A program made the translations under genes and the position numbers. Shown in pieces: positions 8,966 to 16,228 of a stretch of 54,011 bases of DNA. The notes beneath the pieces are model-generated. The model was not told the DNA's origin and did not search any database. It was given only the letters and a program-made list of their open reading frames with translations. The stretch is from Methylobacterium platani (GTDB lineage: Bacteria; Pseudomonadota; Alphaproteobacteria; Rhizobiales; Beijerinckiaceae): assembly GCF_001653715.1 (NCBI RefSeq), contig NZ_LWHQ01000039.1, positions 1 to 54,011 on the forward strand, in the 5' to 3' direction. Every line of letters begins with the position of its first letter. Positions within the stretch are counted from its first letter, which is position 1.

Positions 8966-9907
8966 TCAGTATGTCGCGACGTTGTTGATGAGCGTGGCGG
9001 TGACGGTCTTGCCGAGCGTCATGTCCTTGGCCGCCTGCCACGCGAAGGTGGCTTGCACCCCGTTCGGACCCGTCACCGGGGTCTTGGCGCGCGGCAGGTA
9101 GACGGCGTGCGCCGTGAACACGAGCGAGCGGGCCGCGTCGGTGACCCATCCGAAGGTCAGCTCCACTGGCGTGCCGGCGGTCGCTTGGTCGAGGAGGATG
9201 GTGTTCGCGAACCGGACCGTGACGTTCCCGGACATCATGACCATGCCGGGGTCGGCATCCTCGATGCGGCCGTCGCCGCGGATCACCTCGACCTTGTCGA
9301 GGTTGTTCGAGTAGGTGAAGTCCGCCGAGACGACCGAGCCGAGCGGCTGGCCGCCGCGGGTGATGGCGCCCTGGAACGGGCTGAACCGCTCGACCGAGGA
9401 CTCGGCAAGCGTGCCGGCGGCCGACGCGCCCAGCTTGTTCTCCCCTTGAGCGATCAGCCCGAGCGTCGCGGTGAGCAGGCCGGAGCGCTGCATCTGCACC
9501 CGGAGCGTGTTGCCGCGCACACCGAAGTTCTGACCGTAGCTCGGCACCTCCGGCAGGCCGACTTCCACCGTCATCGACGGCAGCGCGACGGCGCCGGAGG
9601 TGAAGACGTGGGTTCGCACGCCGCTGGCGTCGGTGCTCGAGGGCGCGCCCATGAACAGCTTCAACCAGTTGCCGAAGTTGCGCAGGTCGATCGGCACGAC
9701 CACGTCGCCGTCGTTGTTGACGACGTCGCGGGTCGGCGGCAGCGGCTCGCGGCCGTAACCGAGCAGGTCGCTCGCGATCAGACCCTGTTCCTCGCCGAGG
9801 TTCGACGAGACGAAGGGTAGCTTGCGGAAGCCGCTGACGGGCGGGACGCCGTAGGTGGTCTCGAAGGCAGCCGCCATGATGGCGTTCGCTCCGCGGGCGC
9901 GAGCCAT
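8966..9907 (-). CDS. Phage tail tube protein
   Basis: This 313-residue protein begins MARARGANAIMAAAFETTYG and is beta-rich throughout (VVPIDLRNFGNWLKLFMGAP, LTATLGLIAQGENKLG, FTYSNNLDKVEVIRGDG). This matches the phage tail tube proteins of alphaproteobacterial siphophages, which polymerise as hexamer rings around the tape measure. It lies between the tail terminator-like gene and the chaperones, as lambda V does. AGGAG is 6 bases upstream of the ATG. No extra Ig-like decoration domain is obvious at the C-terminus (ending LINNVATY). Confidence 0.9.
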   Translation of the reverse strand: MARARGANAIMAAAFETTYGVPPVSGFRKLPFVSSNLGEEQGLIASDLLGYGREPLPPTRDVVNNDGDVVVPIDLRNFGNWLKLFMGAPSSTDASGVRTHVFTSGAVALPSMTVEVGLPEVPSYGQNFGVRGNTLRVQMQRSGLLTATLGLIAQGENKLGASAAGTLAESSVERFSPFQGAITRGGQPLGSVVSADFTYSNNLDKVEVIRGDGRIEDADPGMVMMSGNVTVRFANTILLDQATAGTPVELTFGWVTDAARSLVFTAHAVYLPRAKTPVTGPNGVQATFAWQAAKDMTLGKTVTATLINNVATY

Positions 9908-9926
9908 GGTTCTCTCCTGTGGTGGT

Positions 9927-10361
9927 TTAGTTCAAGGGATCGGTGGTGCCGTAGACGGCGACGATCTCGACCAGCGCCAGGCGCGAGACGGCCGCGCCTT
10001 CCGCCGTCAGGGGTTCGGTGGTGGCGGCCTGCACCATCAGGTAGTCGCAGAGACCGCCGAGGGTCCGATCCGCTGCCACGGCTGCGCCGATCGCCTGCAG
10101 CATGGCGTCCAGGCGCAACTCGGCGCTGACGGTCCGGCTCTTGAGCGCCGCGACGTCGACCGGGATGCTATGCTCGTAGATCCAGGTGGTGGGGTTCAGC
10201 GTGACCTCGGGCTCGCCCGGGTCGCCGTCGTCCACGTTGACGAAGCCGTTAGCCGGGATAGCCTCGGGCTTCACCTCGTTGCGGAAATGCGAGGCCTTCG
10301 GCAGAGCGCCCTTCAGCAGGTCGGTGACGGCCTGGATCACCCGCTCGCGTTTGCTCGGCAT
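9927..10361 (-). CDS. Tail terminator / completion protein, gpU-like by position
   Basis: This 144-residue protein (MPSKRERVIQAVTDLLKG) contains the segment DDGDPGEPEVTLNPTTWIYEH, common to small phage proteins often misannotated as acyl-CoA transferases. The place between DUF6441 and the tail tube equals lambda gpU, which caps the tail. The ATG overlaps the upstream stop codon (TGATG at 10361). No enzymatic motif supports a transferase; a structural role is inferred. Confidence 0.65.
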   Translation of the reverse strand: MPSKRERVIQAVTDLLKGALPKASHFRNEVKPEAIPANGFVNVDDGDPGEPEVTLNPTTWIYEHSIPVDVAALKSRTVSAELRLDAMLQAIGAAVAADRTLGGLCDYLMVQAATTEPLTAEGAAVSRLALVEIVAVYGTTDPLN

Positions 10362-11026
10362 CAGGCGCTCCAGTTGGCGGCAATGGCCCCAGGCACGCGC
10401 TCGGCCCAGGCCCTCGCCGTCGTGTCGATGTCGAGCCGTTTGCGGAGCTTCACCTGGCGCACCAGGACGAAGATCACCACGAACTTGCGCCCCTTCTCAG
10501 GACCCGCCTCGCGGATCGCCCGGAAGCTCTTGCGGCGCTGGAAGCGTGCTGCCTGCCGGCGATAGAAGGCGTCGGCGACCAGCACGCCGCCGCTGCGGGT
10601 CGGGATGAAGCGCAGCTTCACACCGGTCTCCCGCTCCCACGCCGACGGCGACAGGGTGTTATCGGTTGAGCCCTTCGTCCGGCGCTTCGACAGCTGCCGG
10701 ACGCCGGCATCAGGCGTCGGGATCGCAAGGTACTGGCCGCCCTTGCCCTTGATCGTCACACCGCGGTCGAAGGCGTCGATCAGCTTCGGGGCGTTCGACG
10801 AGACGTAGGCGGCGGCATCCGCGCTCTCGCCGGCCTTCGGGAAGGTCTGGCCGCGCCAAGTATTGGCGAGGCGCGGACCGAGCCCGGCATCACGCACCTC
10901 GGCGCGCAGATCCTCCTTCAGCCCGTCGGTGACCTGCCGCATGCCGGCGGTGACCGAGCGGGCGATCTGCACCTCGGTGCCGGCCAGGGCGCCGCGGATA
11001 TCCGGCGCCTGGGCGGTTAGCCTCAC
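10361..11026 (-). CDS. DUF6441 phage protein (gpZ-like by position)
   Basis: This 221-residue protein has the layout of DUF6441 proteins: N-terminal helix (SVTAGMRQVTDGLKEDLRAEV), GLGPRLANTWRGQTFP, a central SSNAPKLIDAFDRGVTIKGKGG with YLAIPTPDAG, and a C-terminal VFVLVRQVKLRKRLDI. It sits between the FII-like connector and the gpU-like gene, where lambda has Z, a tail completion protein. It overlaps its upstream neighbour by 4 bases. The molecular function is not established. Confidence 0.8.
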   Translation of the reverse strand: MRLTAQAPDIRGALAGTEVQIARSVTAGMRQVTDGLKEDLRAEVRDAGLGPRLANTWRGQTFPKAGESADAAAYVSSNAPKLIDAFDRGVTIKGKGGQYLAIPTPDAGVRQLSKRRTKGSTDNTLSPSAWERETGVKLRFIPTRSGGVLVADAFYRRQAARFQRRKSFRAIREAGPEKGRKFVVIFVLVRQVKLRKRLDIDTTARAWAERVPGAIAANWSA

Positions 11027-11385
11027 GGCTCCTCATCCTCCGGATCGTCCTCGGCGATCGGCGCCACCTCGCAGGTACGCACCAGGCGATGGCTGTCGAT
11101 CGTGGCGAGCCCAATGACCTCGAACAGGCCGCCGGGCTCGCCGTCTTCCGCCTCCACCTCGAATGTGTCGCCCTTGGCCGGGCTGGGGACCTCGGACAGG
11201 CGGACGTCGACCAGCATGGCGTCGAGGTCGAAGCGGTTGTCGCCCACACCGATGATCGCCTCCGGCGAGCGCCGGCGGATGCGAACGTGCAGGCCATCGC
11301 CGGCACCGTTCGCCCGCCACACGGCGTCGCGGCTGAGGTTCGGGTCATCGAACAGGGCGTCCACCGCCATCGACAGGACGCTCAT
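11023..11385 (-). CDS. Head-tail joining protein, FII-like
   Basis: This 120-residue protein begins MSVLSMAVDALFDDPNLSRDAVW. The N-terminal helix followed by beta strands (DAMLVDVRLSEVPSPAKGDTF, LFEVIGLATIDSHRLVRTCEV) is typical of the small connector proteins related to lambda gpFII. It follows the FI-position gene and precedes DUF6441, with 4-base overlaps on both sides (ATGA type), indicating strong translational coupling. It probably forms the ring that joins filled heads to tails. Confidence 0.65.
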   Translation of the reverse strand: MSVLSMAVDALFDDPNLSRDAVWRANGAGDGLHVRIRRRSPEAIIGVGDNRFDLDAMLVDVRLSEVPSPAKGDTFEVEAEDGEPGGLFEVIGLATIDSHRLVRTCEVAPIAEDDPEDEEP

Positions 11386-11738
11386 CGCGCGGCGCGCTGC
11401 GCCTTGTCGGCCTCGGTCTTGGCCTTCGAAGCGTCGCCACCCTGCTTGCCCTGATCCGCGCCCGCGGTGCCCTCGGCCTCGGCCGCGGGGGCATCGCCGC
11501 CGGCGCCGGTATCCGAGCCCTCAGCGACTTCGTGGGTGCCGGCGGCGAGCGCCGCCTGCGCCTCGTCCCATCCCATGGCGACGATCTCGCCGTCCGTCTT
11601 GCCCTTCTCGCGCAGCCGCATGGCGCGTCTCCTCTCGATGAAGGCCTGCTGCGCAGGCGTCAGGACGATGGGGCCGCCCGGGATCCCGGGCGGCCAGTGG
11701 TCGACCTCGTCGGCGACAAGCATGCGGATGGACCGCAT
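11382..11738 (-). CDS. Small acidic Ala/Gly-rich protein in the lambda FI position
   Basis: This 118-residue protein has ATG at 11738 with GAGGCG 5 bases upstream, overlapping the capsid gene stop; a second ATG is at 11723. The N-terminal half contains DHWPPGIPGGPIVLTP and the helix AQQAFIERRRAMRLREKGKTDGE; the C-terminal half is low complexity (Ala, Gly, Asp, Lys). Lambda gpFI, also Ala-rich and encoded just after the capsid gene, aids DNA packaging; homology cannot be claimed from this. A much longer frame covering the region is only a shadow, so the start was chosen on the ribosome binding site. Confidence 0.6.
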   Translation of the reverse strand: MRSIRMLVADEVDHWPPGIPGGPIVLTPAQQAFIERRRAMRLREKGKTDGEIVAMGWDEAQAALAAGTHEVAEGSDTGAGGDAPAAEAEGTAGADQGKQGGDASKAKTEADKAQRAAR

Positions 11739-11746
11739 GCCGCGCC

Positions 11747-12802
11747 TCAGTTCGAGGTGGTGCCGCGCACCAGCAGGGCCGGGCGCTTCACGAGCGGGAG
11801 CGGGTTGGACTCGGTGTGCATGTCCATGCCCTTGCCGAACTTCTTCGGCTCGAGCGGCGCCACGAACACCTCGGCGTCGCCGATCGCCGGCGCTAGGTTC
11901 ACCTCCGACCAGAAATCGGGCGGCGCCCAGTAGTTCGTGAAGGTGTCGGTGGTGCCGAGCGGGAAGAACCGCACGTCGCCGGCCGGGATGAACCGCTGCG
12001 GCACGCTGGTGGTCCCGTCCTCCTGCACGTAGGAGGCCGAGCCGCGGTATTCCTCGAAGGTTATCCCGCCGAAGGTGAAGCCCTTGCGGACGTCTTCGCG
12101 CAGGATCTGCGGCCCCGACTGGTAGTACTTGAAGGCCTCCTTCACGCTGGCGTGCGAGACGAACTTGCGGAACCACTCGGGCGAGGCGAGCGCGTGCACG
12201 CCGGTCATGGTCTCGCCGAGGAGATTGTCCTCCATGTAGCCGGTGACGTCCTGGCACTTGCCGAGCACGTCGGTGGAGGCGGTGCCGAGGGTGAAATCCA
12301 CGACCTGCTCGGTGATGCCGAACTCGGTGAAGTAGTTCACAATGACCGAGCCGTCGGAATCGCGCACCACGCCCTTGAGCGCCCCGATCCGCAGGTTCTC
12401 CAGCGTGATCGCGTGCTTGCGACGCATCGTGATGAGCTTGCGATTCACGAAGCCGAGCACGGTTTCCAGGCCGGCGACGCCGTTCGGCGAGAGCGCCAGC
12501 ATGTTCTGGACGTCGGTCGCCAGCACGCTGTCGTCGTGCGGGATGTGCGGCACGTAGAAGGCCTTCGGCTTCTGCTTGCCGCGGGTGCCGAGGGACGCCG
12601 GACCGCCGCGCGGTCGGGTCGGCAGCAGGGTGAGCACGCCGTTCTCGATGAAGAGGGTCACCGAGGTGGTGGCGATCGGCTCGGGCGTGAACAGCCCGAG
12701 CTCGTTGATGCGCCCGTAGCTGTTCGGCACCAGGGTGACGTTGCCGGTCAGGGCCGACGCCGAGAAGGCGTCCTGGTTGAAGATGTCGAGGATCGTGGGC
12801 AT
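11747..12802 (-). CDS. Major capsid protein, lambda gpE family
   Basis: This 351-residue protein starts MPTILDIFNQDAFSASALT. Typical gpE-family features are the N-terminal TNV/SY-like segment (LVPNSYGRINELGLF), the RPRGGPASLGTRGKQK loop, and the C-terminal segment with PAGDVRFFPLGTTDTFTNYWAP and ending near KRPALLVRGTTSN. It follows the decoration protein gene by 7 bases. It forms the HK97-fold shell of the head. Confidence 0.93.
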   Translation of the reverse strand: MPTILDIFNQDAFSASALTGNVTLVPNSYGRINELGLFTPEPIATTSVTLFIENGVLTLLPTRPRGGPASLGTRGKQKPKAFYVPHIPHDDSVLATDVQNMLALSPNGVAGLETVLGFVNRKLITMRRKHAITLENLRIGALKGVVRDSDGSVIVNYFTEFGITEQVVDFTLGTASTDVLGKCQDVTGYMEDNLLGETMTGVHALASPEWFRKFVSHASVKEAFKYYQSGPQILREDVRKGFTFGGITFEEYRGSASYVQEDGTTSVPQRFIPAGDVRFFPLGTTDTFTNYWAPPDFWSEVNLAPAIGDAEVFVAPLEPKKFGKGMDMHTESNPLPLVKRPALLVRGTTSN

Positions 12803-12808
12803 CGCGGG

Positions 12809-13189
12809 TCAGGCCCCCTGGCGGACGATGATGCCGACCGCGTTCAGCTGGGCGTTCGCCGCTGCGCGCTTCGTGGCATCGTTGATGGTGGCCCCGTAGG
12901 TGAGGCCGGCGTGGCTCGCGATGGCGTGCCGGGACACGATCACCGCCTTGGCGTCGGCGCTGGTGGCGTCGACCGGGAACAGCAGCACCGCGACGGCGGT
13001 CTGCGAGCCGTCGGAACCGGAGGCCGCGGCCGGCACGTACTTGCCGGTGGCCGCGACCTTGCCGAGGACGGTGCCGGAGGCGAGCTTGCCGGAGCCCGAG
13101 GCGATCACGGCCGTGTCGCGGCTGCGGTAGGAGCCGTCCTCGTGCTTCAGCCAGTCGGAGGCGACGATTGCGGTCTCGAGGAGAGCCAT
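12809..13189 (-). CDS. Head decoration protein, lambda gpD family
   Basis: This 126-residue protein has the pattern KHEDGSYRSRDTAVIASGSGKL followed by GTVLGKVAATGKYVPAAA and ends with a strand (LNAVGIIVRQGA). This is the gpD fold that binds capsid three-fold axes and stabilises the expanded head. It is encoded between protease and capsid as in lambda (C-D-E). The gap to the protease gene is only 3 bases. Confidence 0.88.
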   Translation of the reverse strand: MALLETAIVASDWLKHEDGSYRSRDTAVIASGSGKLASGTVLGKVAATGKYVPAAASGSDGSQTAVAVLLFPVDATSADAKAVIVSRHAIASHAGLTYGATINDATKRAAANAQLNAVGIIVRQGA

Positions 13190-13192
13190 GGA

Positions 13193-13657
13193 TCAGGCGT
13201 CCTTCTTGATGCCGGCACGGCGGAGCTCGCGCTCCATGCTGCTGGCGGAGGCGGTGAGGCCGGCGTTGCCCTGGGGCGCCGGGGGGTGGGACGAGATCGA
13301 GGTCTTCTCCTCGGCCGCCACCAGCTTGTCGAAGAGCGCGGCCCGGGCCTGCTCCACGGTCTTGCCCTCGGCGAGCATCGTTGCGTCGAGGTCGCCCGGC
13401 AGGGTCGGATCCTTGCGGCGGGCGAGTGCGACGAGGTTCTTGATCTCGCCGGCGGCGCCGATCCGGGCCTTGGCCTGATCGATCGTCACGCCCTCGGCCA
13501 GAAGGGTCGACGCCATTGCGGGCACGCCGCCGTCCACGCAGAGCTTGGCGATCTCGGCCGCGTCGGAACGGGATACCGTGGCGGTCGGGGTAGCCGCCGG
13601 CGGGGGTGAGGACTTGGTGGTGGCGGCGGGCTCGTTGCCCGCCTTCTCGGTCGCCAT
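13193..13657 (-). CDS. Putative nested head scaffold protein (Nu3-like), internal start in protease gene
   Basis: Within the protease frame, Met230 (ATG at 13657) is preceded by AAGGAG with a 6-base spacer, a near-perfect ribosome binding site. It follows a Pro/Ala linker (AAAPAAPPRQKEKL) that ends the protease domain. The resulting 154-residue product (MATEKAGNEPAATTKSS...) is Ala-rich and predicted helical, with the repeat-like segments LLAEGVTIDQAKARI and MLAEGKTVEQARAAL. Lambda Nu3 is made the same way from within C. No experimental evidence is available. Confidence 0.65.
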   Translation of the reverse strand: MATEKAGNEPAATTKSSPPPAATPTATVSRSDAAEIAKLCVDGGVPAMASTLLAEGVTIDQAKARIGAAGEIKNLVALARRKDPTLPGDLDATMLAEGKTVEQARAALFDKLVAAEEKTSISSHPPAPQGNAGLTASASSMERELRRAGIKKDA

Positions 13658-14344
13658 CAGCTTCTCCTTCTGACGGGGTGGGGCGGCGGGCGCCGCGGCG
13701 GTCGCACGGACACGGTTCGTCCACGCGCGCTGATCGGCCAGGGCGACAAGGCGCTCCGGCGGATGGGTGAAGAGGCGGTAGTCGAAGGCGGTCGGCTCGG
13801 CCGGCGCCGCATCGTCGTTGGCGGCCTTGGCCTGGACGCGGTCCGCATAGCCGCGCTCGACCGCCTCCTCGGGGGTCATCCAGATCTCGGCCCGCATGTC
13901 GGCGCGCGCCTCGTCGGCGGTGTGCCCGGTGCGGTCGGCGTAGATGCCGGCCATCGCCGTCGCGAGCGCGGTCAGGCTGCGGACGGAGGCCTCGTGATCC
14001 GACACGGTGCCGAAGGTGAAGCCAGAGGGATCGTGCACCATCATCAGGGCGCCGAGCGCCATGACGATCTCGTCGCCGGCCATCGCGATGACGGAGGCCG
14101 CCGAGGCTGCGATGCCTTCCACGACGATCGTCTTACGGCCGGTGTGCGCCGCGAGCGCAGAGTGGATCGCCGCGCCCTCGGTGGCGATTCCACCGCCGCT
14201 GTTGAGGCGGATCGTGACGTCCGCGCCGCGCCCGACCTGGGCCAGGGCCACGATGACGTCGGACGCGGTGAAGCACTCGTCCCAATAGAGGTCGCCGACC
14301 GTGCCCGAGAGCACGATCTCGTTCCCGTTGACCAGCACGGCCAT
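13193..14344 (-). CDS. Prohead maturation protease, ClpP/S49-like, with C-terminal scaffold region
   Basis: This protein has 383 residues. Residues about 7-190 are a ClpP-like serine protease: LNSGGG near 48-52, GIAASAAS with the probable nucleophile Ser81, and MMVHDPS with the probable base His104. The remainder is Ala/Thr/Pro-rich and helical, like lambda C whose 3' part encodes scaffold. AGGA precedes the ATG. It cleaves the portal and scaffold during head maturation. An internal start at codon 230 is treated separately. It lies 11 bases after the portal gene. Confidence 0.9.
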   Translation of the reverse strand: MAVLVNGNEIVLSGTVGDLYWDECFTASDVIVALAQVGRGADVTIRLNSGGGIATEGAAIHSALAAHTGRKTIVVEGIAASAASVIAMAGDEIVMALGALMMVHDPSGFTFGTVSDHEASVRSLTALATAMAGIYADRTGHTADEARADMRAEIWMTPEEAVERGYADRVQAKAANDDAAPAEPTAFDYRLFTHPPERLVALADQRAWTNRVRATAAAPAAPPRQKEKLMATEKAGNEPAATTKSSPPPAATPTATVSRSDAAEIAKLCVDGGVPAMASTLLAEGVTIDQAKARIGAAGEIKNLVALARRKDPTLPGDLDATMLAEGKTVEQARAALFDKLVAAEEKTSISSHPPAPQGNAGLTASASSMERELRRAGIKKDA

Positions 14345-14355
14345 ATCGGATCCTG

Positions 14356-15978
14356 TCAGGTTGTGGGCTTGAGCTTGGTCTTGGGCTGCGGCACGGGGTC
14401 AGCCGGCGGCGCCGCTTCCCCGGCCGGCGCGGTGTCGACCGCGTTCCGCCCGTCGCTGGTGTAGGCGAGGCCCATTTCGTCGGCCCGCTCGTTGTCCGCC
14501 TGATTCTCGGCGTCGATGGTCTCGGCGTCGAAACCGCCCTCGGCGACCTTGCGGGCGCGCGAGGAGAGGCCTGCCTGGATCTCCTTCGTCTTGCCCTCGA
14601 CGTCCTGCACCGGGTGGATGTACGGCCAGGCCTGGGGCACCCAGTTGGCGGCGTAGGCCGCGGCGCGCGGCATGCCGGCCGGCAGCTTCATCGCGCCCGA
14701 CATGATCGCGAGGTCGATCCACCGGCGCCAGATCGGGCGGCAGAACTGGAACACGACCTGATGGTGCTGCAGCGCCTCGACGCCGCGGCGGAAGTCGTTG
14801 AGTGCGGCGCGCAGCGTGCGATCGTCGAGCGTGCTGTAGTCGCCGCTCAGGATCTCGTAGAGCAGGCCGCAGGCTGCCGCGATCTGCCGCTTGGCCTCGC
14901 GGACGAACATGTCGAAGTTCGGCCCGACGTCCTTCGGGTCGGAGAACTGCACCTCCTCGCCGTCGGCCAGCACCTGCAGGGTGCCGGGCTCGAACTCCAG
15001 CGACACGGCACCATCGTCGTCAGCGCCGTCCGTGCCGAGCGGCCCGGAGCCGGCCGGGCTGTCCGCCCCCTCGTCCATGACGCGCTTGATGAATCCGACG
15101 AGGCGCGCCGCGTTCTTCTTGCGGACGAGCTCGGCGTCCAGGTAGCCGTCGAGGTCGTAAAGCGTGCGCAGCGCCCGGGCGAGCCAGGGTTCGCCGCGGT
15201 CCTGCCCGGGGCGCATCGCCCGGTAGAGATGCGCCACGTCGGTCGCCGGCACCTCGGCGAGTTCGAGGCCAGCCGGCACCATGACGCCATCGCCGGGGTG
15301 CTCCCGATAGAGGAAGTAGCTCTGGCGCCGGCCGATCGCGTTGTAGCGGATGCCCTGCCGAACGTTGTTGCCGGGCTCGGTCTTGAGGTGCGGGCAGTGG
15401 TCGCCCTCAAGGACCTGCAGCTGCAGCGGCACCGACAACCCGTCCGAGAGCAGCCGGGTACGCAAGCGGGTGAAGCTCTCGCCGCCCTCGACCATGCCGC
15501 GCACCGCGATGGCCTGCAGGCCGTAGAAGTCGTGGGCGCCGATGCTGTCGGCCTCGTCGGTCCAGGCCAGGAATAGCGCCTGCAGCCCGGCCCGGAACGC
15601 AGCATCCTCCTTCTTGATTCGGCGGGCCTCGGCCTTCGACAGCCCTTCGGTCGAGCGGGCCGCGGTGGAACGCGGCACGATGCCGGTGCCGACGATGTTC
15701 GACACCAGCCGGTCGACCGCGGCGCCGGCGTAGGGGTTGCGCCGGGTCTGGTCGCGGCTCTTCCGCCGCAGCTCGTCGAGTGCGTAGGTGATCGCGCTGT
15801 TCGGGCCGTAGCTGCCGACCCGCCAGGCGCGGGAGCGCCGGCCGCGCCCGCCCGCGACGTCGTAGGCCGGGGCCTCGATCGTACCGGCTGGCTCGCCGTC
15901 GAGGTCCATGGCGACCGGCGCGACGTACTGGCCGGTGCCCTTGACCCGGAACCGGACGGGCGGCGTGGCGCTCACCAC
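14356..15978 (-). CDS. Portal protein, lambda gpB family
   Basis: This 540-residue protein shows gpB-family landmarks: RSRAWRVGSYGPNSAITYALDELRRKSRDQTRRNPYA near the N-terminus with NIVGTGIVPRS, then GVEALQHHQVVFQFCRPIWRRWIDLAI in the C-terminal half. It forms the dodecameric ring at the packaging vertex. The start is GTG at 15978 or 15975, overlapping the stop codon of the gpW-like gene. The C-terminus (VDTAPAGEAAPPADPVPQPKT) is low complexity, as is usual. Confidence 0.93.
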   Translation of the reverse strand: MVSATPPVRFRVKGTGQYVAPVAMDLDGEPAGTIEAPAYDVAGGRGRRSRAWRVGSYGPNSAITYALDELRRKSRDQTRRNPYAGAAVDRLVSNIVGTGIVPRSTAARSTEGLSKAEARRIKKEDAAFRAGLQALFLAWTDEADSIGAHDFYGLQAIAVRGMVEGGESFTRLRTRLLSDGLSVPLQLQVLEGDHCPHLKTEPGNNVRQGIRYNAIGRRQSYFLYREHPGDGVMVPAGLELAEVPATDVAHLYRAMRPGQDRGEPWLARALRTLYDLDGYLDAELVRKKNAARLVGFIKRVMDEGADSPAGSGPLGTDGADDDGAVSLEFEPGTLQVLADGEEVQFSDPKDVGPNFDMFVREAKRQIAAACGLLYEILSGDYSTLDDRTLRAALNDFRRGVEALQHHQVVFQFCRPIWRRWIDLAIMSGAMKLPAGMPRAAAYAANWVPQAWPYIHPVQDVEGKTKEIQAGLSSRARKVAEGGFDAETIDAENQADNERADEMGLAYTSDGRNAVDTAPAGEAAPPADPVPQPKTKLKPTT

Positions 15979-16226
15979 CCGCTGCGCCCCGTCATCACGA
16001 CCTGGCTGGCGCGCCGCGTGACCGTGCCGCCGGTTGCGACCACCAGCGCGTTGATGCGCTGCACGAGGTCGCGCCGCGCCTGCTTCATCTCGGCGTAGAT
16101 GCGATAGGTCACCCGGCCAGTGTTGTCGGCTCCCTCGACGGTGAGCACGCCGCTCGCCATCGCCGCGTCGAGCTTCACCAGTTGGGCGCGGAGCTTCGCG
16201 AGTTGCAGTTCCGGCGTGTCGGCCAT
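15972..16226 (-). CDS. gpW-like head completion protein
   Basis: This is an 84-residue protein (MADTPELQLAKLRAQLVKLD). The pattern AAMASGVLTVE...GRVTYRIYAEMKQARRDL matches the small gpW-type proteins between large terminase and portal. A GAGGTG lies just upstream of the ATG at 16226, and the terminase stop is 3 bases upstream. It is thought to plug the portal and prepare the tail-binding site. The frame extends upstream over the terminase gene but that part is a shadow. Confidence 0.78.
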   Translation of the reverse strand: MADTPELQLAKLRAQLVKLDAAMASGVLTVEGADNTGRVTYRIYAEMKQARRDLVQRINALVVATGGTVTRRASQVVMTGRSGW

Positions 16227-16228
16227 GC

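Noticed and set aside
9927..10361. Acyl-CoA transferase annotation commonly attached to such proteins
   Set aside because: No transferase motif; gene order points to a tail terminator.
11739..13724. Upstream part of a 780-codon minus-strand frame
   Set aside because: It overlaps capsid, decoration and protease genes in a different frame and is low-complexity; only the last 118 codons, with their own ribosome binding site, are kept.
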